From assembly GCF_902459465.1 (NCBI RefSeq), contig NC_047082.1, positions 9,608,545 through 9,672,544 of the forward strand: a stretch of 64,000 nucleotides of DNA. Direction: 5' to 3'. The stretch is from Asterias rubens (Eukaryota; Echinodermata; Asteroidea; Forcipulatida; Asteriidae). A model generated the notes under the pieces. The model was not told the origin of the DNA and did not search any database. It worked only from the letters and a program-made list of their open reading frames with translations. Positions 58,668 to 64,000 of this stretch are shown in pieces (position 1 is the first letter of the stretch; each line of letters begins with the position of its first letter). A program made the translations under genes and the position numbers.

Positions 58668-61600
58668 TATAATAATAATAACTGTATTTGATAAGCGCCA
58701 AATTGCTAAAGGATACAAGGCGCTGAAGAAAGAAGGGAAAACAAGACAGTACAAAACAAGGCGATCAGCTATGAAGAGGGGAAAAAGTGGGTTTAGAGTG
58801 GTTCTCAGTGAAACAAAAATCATTTTAGCTACACGTAAAACGTACTTTCGTGACATCTCTGAGGACATTGTGTATTGTATGTTACAAAAAGTACCCAAAT
58901 CCTTTAAGCAATGCCATGAAATAGGACCCTGCTTGAGGGTTGGTTCTCGACCTTTTGACTGGTGCAACATTTTCCATGGAAGTATACAAAGTAATGAATC
59001 AGTTTACACTGTGAGTAATCCATCTGGAAAGGGGGTGGGGGCTGGGGAAAGAGTGAGGGGAATTGGGGGGGGGGGGGGTGAAAAGGGGGTTCTAAAATTA
59101 GACTAAACAATTTTGGACAGCAGTTGAACCGCCACTTACTCTGTTTAACATAACCTCCGTCTGAGCCAAAGAACACTCCAGGTTCTAGGATCCCAGTGCA
59201 TGGCTGGACCTCGATATTCTCGACTGGATCACCCAAAGAAACGCCCTCTAACAAGAAGTTACGAAGACAACCAACAAAGCTGACCCGAGATGCAGGCTGC
59301 ACAATACAGGAGAAAATAATTTATGATTAACATGGTTTTTAGTGACAGACCAGTAAGATCAGTTAGCTTGGCATTCCACTATTCATCCATTTATTTATTT
59401 ATTTATTTATTTTGGGGGGGAAGGTCCATATTTCAAACAATACTAAGAGTACTCTTGTGAAAAAGTACGGGCAGAAACGGCAAGTGTGCTAGTAGCTGTT
59501 TCATTTTTTTTATAATCAGTGAAAACGGTGAATCAGTTGGGTGAAGACACAAAAGATGTCAGTACCGATCTTCGGCCCAAAACAGAATGATCTTGAACGG
59601 AAAGCAGCCCGCCGAGGGCGCTAGCCATGCAATGTAAAGCAACTAATTACGTAATACAAAAATACACGCAGGGGGTTCGCATCGCACCCGTGACATAAGG
59701 AAGATTGACATGTACGATAATGGCACTTTCGGAACACATAAAATTGATCGTTCATGTGTGACCATGGCACTAAAAGAGTAAACTCCCCGAAATGACATCG
59801 GTTACAAAAATTAGGCCAATATTTACAACTACAGCTTTTAACAACTTACATCGACTTTGTTGTCTTTCATTTCATCTCTAACATCGGGATCAACACCACC
59901 CAAGTATATCGGTGTAGTGGTGCGAAGGAAGCGATTGGCCCCACCTATCTCATCCTTGTTGACCAACACGCCATCGACGTAGACCTCCCCAACAGCACCG
60001 ACTCGGTTCACTTTCACCTAGAATCAAAGAAAAATAAATGCAATGTTGTTTAAGGGTTTGGGTCATTCTTTTTATGACACAAAACACAAATGTCCACAGT
60101 TTTACATTTAATTTAAAGATAATGATGGTAGAAAAACTCCCTTCAAATATTACTTGCTTAGGTGCTGTAGTTTTTAAAATATTGGTAAAAAAAATTCCAC
60201 AACAAAATAGTTTAGTTTTAACGATTTGCATGGTGACTCACAGTGTGCCAGTTTCCATCGTTGATAGGGTCTGGTGATTCAATCAGCTTAGGTCCACTCC
60301 CATAATCCCATCCAAACACAAACTTGCCGTCACGCATAAACATTCCCGTGTAGTCGATGTGACGAGTGTCCGTGGTGAACATGATCAGACCGTTACGAGC
60401 GGCAGTCTTCACCTCAATCTGCATTTCCAAACTGATGGAGAGAATACACAGAAAGATCAGCCGTTTATGATAAGTAATAATAATAATAACACCAATTTAT
60501 TGATTTGTGTTGCGCCCATTCCACAAGTATTCCTTGTTAAGAACGGAGAAACCAGTAAACCAAGAAACAAACTCTTCACAACTCACTTTCTCTTATACTT
60601 CTGATCCAATTGTGGGAACTCCAATCGAGTCTCTTCTGTGATTCCAAACTGCTGAGCCCCGACGTCCTCAGCGAGCTGCTGCCCAGCACCGGCAACCCTC
60701 GGCAGGGCACAGGTTCTGGATTTAGGAGTGTTCATTGGAGTGGTTGGCATGGTAGCACGAGTGAAATCGGCCCCAGTGGTGTTGGACGAGGCTTCGGTAG
60801 GTACCAGGGATCCAATTGGACAGCTGTTGAGATTGGCGTTGTTATCGGAGATGATCTGATCGGAGAAGCTGATGGCTCTGTTGACAAGAGGAAAGTATTT
60901 CAAAATTATGGCTTTATTAAGGGTGTGCCATTTGATTATCATAAACTAGAAAGCAGGGGTCGATTTCACAAAGAATTAGGACTCGTCCTATCTCGAGTTA
61001 AGACAAGTAACTCGTCTTAACTTAGGATTAATCTTAAGGTCTGCATGCTACAGTGCAGGGTTGGGACTCGTCCTAAGTCCTAAGATTAGTCTTAAGTTAG
61101 GAAGAGTTTTGTGAAATCGACGGCAGGACCAGTTATAAATAGCATAAAAAGGCTTAAAATTAGCAATGAAAGAAAATGTGCTAAAAGTCGTTCAAAAAAA
61201 AACAGCTCGACTTTAAACCCCCTTTTTCTCATTTTCTTTCTCTTGCATCCCGTGGTGTTTCTACTTTCACAACCTTTGAACAAAAGGTGGTATCAACCCA
61301 AGGTTTTAACAGTAATAAAGCATACATAAATGCTCTTTTCAAATGTATCCACCAATAAACAATGACTTTGGTCGACAAAGGAATCATTTTGCTCGATTGC
61401 AACACATAGTTCATACCAGTGCAGCATTCTACAGCAGTTTGGGTGCTCCAATACAGGGAGGTTACCTCCTCTGGTTGCAACCCCCACTTGTAACTTACTG
61501 AGAGTATAACTTTATTTATTTACTTGTAAACAATATTCCTGTAATTTTGTTGATGTACACATGAAAATAAAACAAACAAACAAACAAGGTCACTTACTCA

Positions 61601-63236
61601 AATCCTACTGCCAGATCCGATATGCAACCAATGAAATTTTTGTTTATTGGAAGAATGGCAGCGGGGAAGAAGTCCGCCCTAGGGAAGCCTCCGATGAGGA
61701 AGTAACCGTCAGTCCGCATCGATCTCTTCTGGAATCGCTGGAATGCCGAGTCGACATCGTCAACTATGAGGGTCAACCTGTAAACAAAGTGTAGAAACAA
61801 AATTATTAAACATCAGTAGAAGACAACGTGTCAACTAGGGGCCGAACTCATAAAACATGTAAGCAGATGTTTTGTGATTACAGCGTTTCCCTAAGCAGAA
61901 CTTCTATTTCATAAAGTTTTTTATTGTCAGCAAGGGCAAATGCTCGCTAACCCGCGGTTAGCACCTGAGGGGCGTGTAGGCAATAACCAGGGGGGTATAC
62001 AGGCAATCGAGCCTGCCTGCAAAGCACTGGACAAGGGGTCCAGTGAGCTTTGGGATCCCCTTGCCTGATGAAATTCTTACTTCTTTCTTCTCTTGGACAC
62101 AGAGACCGTATGCCATTCTCTGTCATTCTAACCTCTATTGTTACGAAACTTAACTCATCCTAAAGTCCTAAGATTAATTACTAAGTTAGGAAGAGTTTGG
62201 TGAAATCGACACCTGCCTGCTAAACACTGGACAGGGCGGGTCAAGTGAGCTTTTTGATCCCCCTGCCAGATGATAGAATGAAACTCTTACTTCTTTCCTC
62301 TCTTGGACACAGAGACCGTATGCCATTCTCCGTCATTGTAACCATCTTGGTTTGACTGAACCACAATGCTGTCCGATCCGCTGTCAGCGACGACGTGTAC
62401 GTAGCCGGAATATATCAATACAGCAACGAATTCAGACTGATGGAGGGAAGGAAACCAAGAAAAAAAGAACATCAAATTACAAATTAATTCCCGGAACTTT
62501 TGTCTTTTCCATTTGGTTTGATTTCATTAGTTTAATATATTTGTAAAACCAAATGAAAAGACAACTAGGCCACAGTTTTCAGAATGGGAAACGGGACTCT
62601 CAAGGGTGCTCTTGTGAGCTAGTTTTTTGGGTTTTTTGGGGGTTTTTTGGGGGGGGGGTCCAAATTAAAAAGAAACGCTACAAAAAATTGAGGTGTACAT
62701 AATATTTTCAATAAAGGAATGGTGCATGAAAAGGATTAATCCCGTAGGTCGTCTTTAAGAAAACGTTACGTACCTTGTCAGCGTTGGATGAGAAGACCAT
62801 AACACCGTCCGCTTCACTGGTGCGGAACTTAAAGATCATGTCAGAGTCACCGTTCAGATCGATGGGTGTACGAGATATGTAGCCACCATAGGGTCCGTTG
62901 AAGGATACCATCTTCGCAATCTATAATCAAATCGAATCAAACCAAATCAACTTAGATCAGATCAAATTAAATCAGATCGTAAAGAATCAAATCAGATCAA
63001 ATAGAATCAAATACAATCAATCAGATTAAATCAGATCAAATAAGATCAAATCATATCAAGAAGATAATCACATAACATTGGTAGTCCTATAAATAATTTT
63101 TCGACCAATTATGATGACATTCGATTTTGATTACAATTTTTAACATATCAATCAACAAACCAACAAATCACAAACACAATCAGTCAATCAACCAACCAAC
63201 CAATCAACCTGAATCAATCAATTAACCGATCAAACG

Positions 63237-63299
<63 letters not shown>

Positions 63300-63613
63300 G
63301 TTGTTATATACTGCACAAGTCAAAAATTTGTAAAACCACAGAAGTTTTTATTGTCATTATATTTAATAGTGATTACTGATCGTACACCTTCAATTAAACC
63401 CCAAGGTAACCCAAGGGTTCTCTCACAGTACAAGGTTTAAATACGTCAGGTTTTAAGAGTAATTGGTTGTTGAACTTTGCACTTCTCTTTTTTACCTGTG
63501 GGATACAGTTGGGGTAGATTCCAATGCTGCCCAGATTGTTCAATGGGTTGATGGAGGTGAGCCCGTAGGTTACCTCACGCAAGCATCCACGGAATCCTAT
63601 ACGGGTGACTCGC
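55466..63613 (-). CDS. laminin subunit alpha, C-terminal part (end of LG2 to LG5), 12 exons
   Basis: Last 12 coding exons of a laminin alpha chain; the 5' part lies right of the window. Joined in phase they give about 634 residues to the TAA at 55466. In order: end of LG2 (GFRGCLREVTYG...PNCIPQ); complete LG3 (GGYISRTPIDLNGDSDMIFK ... FIGCISDLAVGF ... NSCPIG); a Ser/Thr/Pro linker of about 30 residues; LG4 (LEMQIEVKTAARNGLIMFTT ... FVGCLRNFLLEG ... VQPCTGI); LG5 (LSFSVGQNFDMRMSIKPRVS ... YVGCMRDVTIRG ... MSCPAF). Each domain ends with the typical GC...C pair. LG domains bind integrins, dystroglycan and heparan sulfate at the cell surface; this comes from family knowledge. Whether the chain is of the alpha1/2 or alpha3/5 class is not resolved here. 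Confidence 0.94.
55733..55785 (+). repeat. tRNA-derived SINE fragment
   Basis: ATCTGCTCTAGCAATGCAAA and B-box TGTGGGTTTGAATCCCACCC; intron before the last laminin exon. Confidence 0.65.
56211..56333 (-). CDS. laminin alpha exon: LG5
   Basis: 123 bp. Encodes VIKEGHSLQLIVDGDPGPRV and AANTKHPLYFGGLP. Acceptor TTGACAG, donor GTAAGT. Confidence 0.92.
56471..56844 (-). mobile_element. TTAA MITE family 1, copy 12
   Basis: Left TTAAAGGCAGTGGACACTAT; right end cut short at ACAAATAGTGTTAAAAC. Followed by a direct copy of the preceding flank, ACATTTTAGATAAAAAGTAC and TGAAGAATT. Confidence 0.88.
57739..57841 (-). CDS. laminin alpha exon: LG5
   Basis: 103 bp. Encodes LFLTAENGDGPNEATYTPPE and STYLCDGNWHDIQ, with the D-GNWH motif before the conserved strand. 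Donor GTAGGT. Confidence 0.92.
58449..58579 (-). CDS. laminin alpha exon: LG5
   Basis: 131 bp. Encodes LSFSVGQNFDMRMSIKPRVS and TAILMSVQNPRGDFLSMELL. Acceptor TTCTACAG, donor GTGAGT. Confidence 0.92.
58637..58735. repeat. (AAT)n microsatellite plus GCGC-type repeat unit
   Basis: About 14 AAT units (58637-58681), then GATAAGCGCCAAATTGCTAA and ACAAGGCGCTGAAG. Short ORFs with poly-Ile here are products of the microsatellite. Confidence 0.85.
59140..59296 (-). CDS. laminin alpha exon: end of LG4, start of LG5
   Basis: 157 bp. Encodes PASRVSFVGCLRNFLLEGVS, ENIEVQPCTGI and EPGVFFGSDGGYVKQ. Donor GTAAGT. Confidence 0.93.
59850..60017 (-). CDS. laminin alpha exon: LG4 continued
   Basis: 168 bp by reading phase (the lower edge may be off by one or two bases). 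Encodes VKVNRVGAVGEVYVDGVLVN, then FLRTTTPIYLGGVDPDVRDE. Phase 0 both ends; donor GTAAGT, acceptor TTCTAG. Confidence 0.9.
60242..60431 (-). CDS. laminin alpha exon: LG4
   Basis: 190 bp. Encodes LEMQIEVKTAARNGLIMFTT, MFMRDGKFVFGWDYGSGPKL and INDGNWHT, the typical LG beta-strand pattern. Donor GTGAGT. Confidence 0.93.
60587..60877 (-). CDS. laminin alpha exon: end of LG3, linker, start of LG4
   Basis: 291 bp. Encodes AISFSDQIISDNNANLNSCP, then a Ser/Thr/Pro linker (TEASSNTTGADFTRATMPTT) with an NTT glycosylation motif, then LG4 start SRTCALPRVAGAGQQLAEDV. Acceptor TTGTCAACAG, donor GTGAGT. Confidence 0.93.
60957..61122. mobile_element. hairpin element, GATTTCACAAAG / TTAGGACTCGTCCTA family
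   Basis: GTCGATTTCACAAAGAATTA on the left and TTTTGTGAAATCGACGGC on the right, with inner palindromic TAGGACTCGTCCTA blocks; in the laminin intron. A half copy is at 62145-62213. Confidence 0.85.
61598..61777 (-). CDS. laminin alpha exon: C-terminal half of LG3
   Basis: 180 bp. Encodes LTLIVDDVDSAFQRFQKRSM, DGYFLIGGFPRADFFPAAIL and FIGCISDLAVGF. Acceptor TTGTTTACAG, donor GTAAGT. Confidence 0.93.
62021..62136 (-). pseudogene. partial duplicate of laminin LG3 exon end and donor
   Basis: Copies the segment 62221-62345 with small changes: shared GTATGCCATTCTC, GAGACCGTATGCC and TCTTGGACACAGAGACC. It includes the donor-like end CTTACTTC on the plus strand but lacks the acceptor and the first two thirds of the exon, so it is not expected to be spliced in as a normal exon. 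Confidence 0.85.
62291..62436 (-). CDS. laminin alpha exon: middle of LG3
   Basis: 146 bp. Encodes SEFVAVLIYSGYVHVVADSG and NDGEWHTVSVSKRGK. Acceptor CCTCCATCAG, donor GTAAGA. The downstream half of this exon and its donor are duplicated at 62021-62136. Confidence 0.92.
62774..62920 (-). CDS. laminin alpha exon: start of LG3
   Basis: 147 bp, phase 0 at both ends. Encodes IAKMVSFNGPYGGYISRTPI, DLNGDSDMIFKFRTSEADGV and MVFSSNADK. Acceptor GATTATAG, donor GTACGT. Confidence 0.92.
62930..63300. repeat. AATCA-type degenerate satellite and (AATC)n
   Basis: 62930-63060 is built of ATCAAATCAGATCAAAT-like pentamer/decamer units; 63236-63297 is a clean (AATC)n run. In the laminin intron between the LG2 and LG3 exons. 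Confidence 0.9.
63496..63613 (-). CDS. laminin alpha exon: end of LG2
   Basis: 118 bp, acceptor GCATTTCAG, donor GTAAAA. Encodes RVTRIGFRGCLREVTYGLTS and ends YPNCIPQ. Confidence 0.9.
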
Positions 63614-63645
63614 CTGAAATGCAAGATCAATAAAAAATGTCAGAC

Positions 63646-63735
63646 TTCTGCTCTAGCAGTGCAAAGTTTGTGGGTTTGAATCCTACCCGAGTCGACTTAC
63701 TGAGTGTACAGTGCTGAATACACATTGGTGTAGGG
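63646..63735 (+). repeat. tRNA-derived SINE copy
   Basis: TCTGCTCTAGCAGTGCAAAG, B-box TGTGGGTTTGAATCCTACCC, then ACTGAGTGTACAGTGCTGAA. Confidence 0.7.
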
Positions 63736-63833
63736 GGAAAAAACAACAAAATATTATAACATCCTCTCAATAAATGATTATCAACAACCCAGATGGACTC
63801 CTGCTGCTAAGAATTCAAAATACCTCTAGCCAA

Positions 63834-63890
63834 CATCTGCTCTAGCAATGCAAATGTTGTGGGTTCAAATCCCACCCGAGTGATTTGCCG
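63834..63890 (+). repeat. tRNA-derived SINE copy
   Basis: ATCTGCTCTAGCAATGCAAA and GTGGGTTCAAATCCCACCCG, 188 bp from the previous copy in the same orientation. Confidence 0.7.
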
Positions 63891-64000
63891 TCACACTTTT
63901 TTCAAAGAACTCAAAATGGGATGGAAAATCTTTGACGTCTTCTAGTTTCATTGACAGAACAAGTAGTCTTGACTTTTTTAAGACGATGGGACATCTTTGA

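Noticed and set aside
58627..58970. ORFs with long poly-Ile on both strands
   Set aside because: Produced by the (AAT)n microsatellite; the minus-strand ORF overlaps no laminin exon in frame.
62930..63300. CRISPR-like regular repeats
   Set aside because: Units are 4-5 bp pentamer/tetramer simple repeats in a eukaryotic intron without spacers.

Overview
This is a eukaryotic, metazoan genomic window, AT-rich, with small exons, long introns and a very high density of short non-autonomous repeats. The best guess for the organism is an echinoderm, possibly a sea star. That is an inference from the protein types (an animal basement-membrane toolkit that is not vertebrate-like in detail), the TTAGGG repeat, and the abundance of palindromic TTAA-flanked elements and tRNA-derived SINEs. 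No prokaryotic feature is present.

Four protein-coding genes can be reconstructed exon by exon with matching splice phases. (1) 767-5146, minus strand: the first four coding exons of an ARFGAP1 orthologue; the rest lies beyond the left edge. (2) 9509-17425, minus strand: a complete nine-exon tubulointerstitial nephritis antigen-like (TINAG/TINAGL1 family) gene of 454 codons, with a somatomedin-B domain, a vWC-like segment and a catalytically dead papain-like domain (active-site Cys replaced by Ser). (3) 48468-52562, plus strand: a complete five-exon gene for a 226-residue protein with a Lys/Pro/Ala-rich N-terminus and a C-terminal domain resembling IQANK1-like proteins. (4) 55466-63613, minus strand: the last twelve coding exons of a laminin alpha subunit, covering the end of LG2, LG3, the LG3-LG4 linker, LG4 and LG5 to the stop codon. 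Genes 3 and 4 converge, with 3' ends about 2-3 kb apart.

The 30 kb between about 17.5 and 48 kb shows no recognisable gene. It holds a 500-N assembly gap, at least ten copies of one TTAA-bounded MITE family, a second TTAA-bounded family, several perfect or near-perfect hairpin MITE families, tRNA-derived SINEs and microsatellites. The same repeats fill the introns of all four genes.

Functionally, the laminin alpha C-terminus (receptor-binding LG domains) and the TINAG-like protein are both secreted basement-membrane components. ARFGAP1 is a Golgi/COPI vesicle regulator. ARFGAP1 and LAMA5 share a chromosome end in humans, so their linkage here may reflect ancestral linkage. I see no clear previously undescribed biochemical system. 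The most unusual items are the telomere-repeat block bracketed by an inverted repeat, the paired TTAA-sharing MITEs, a partial duplication of a laminin exon, and a gap whose two flanks share the same 13 bases.
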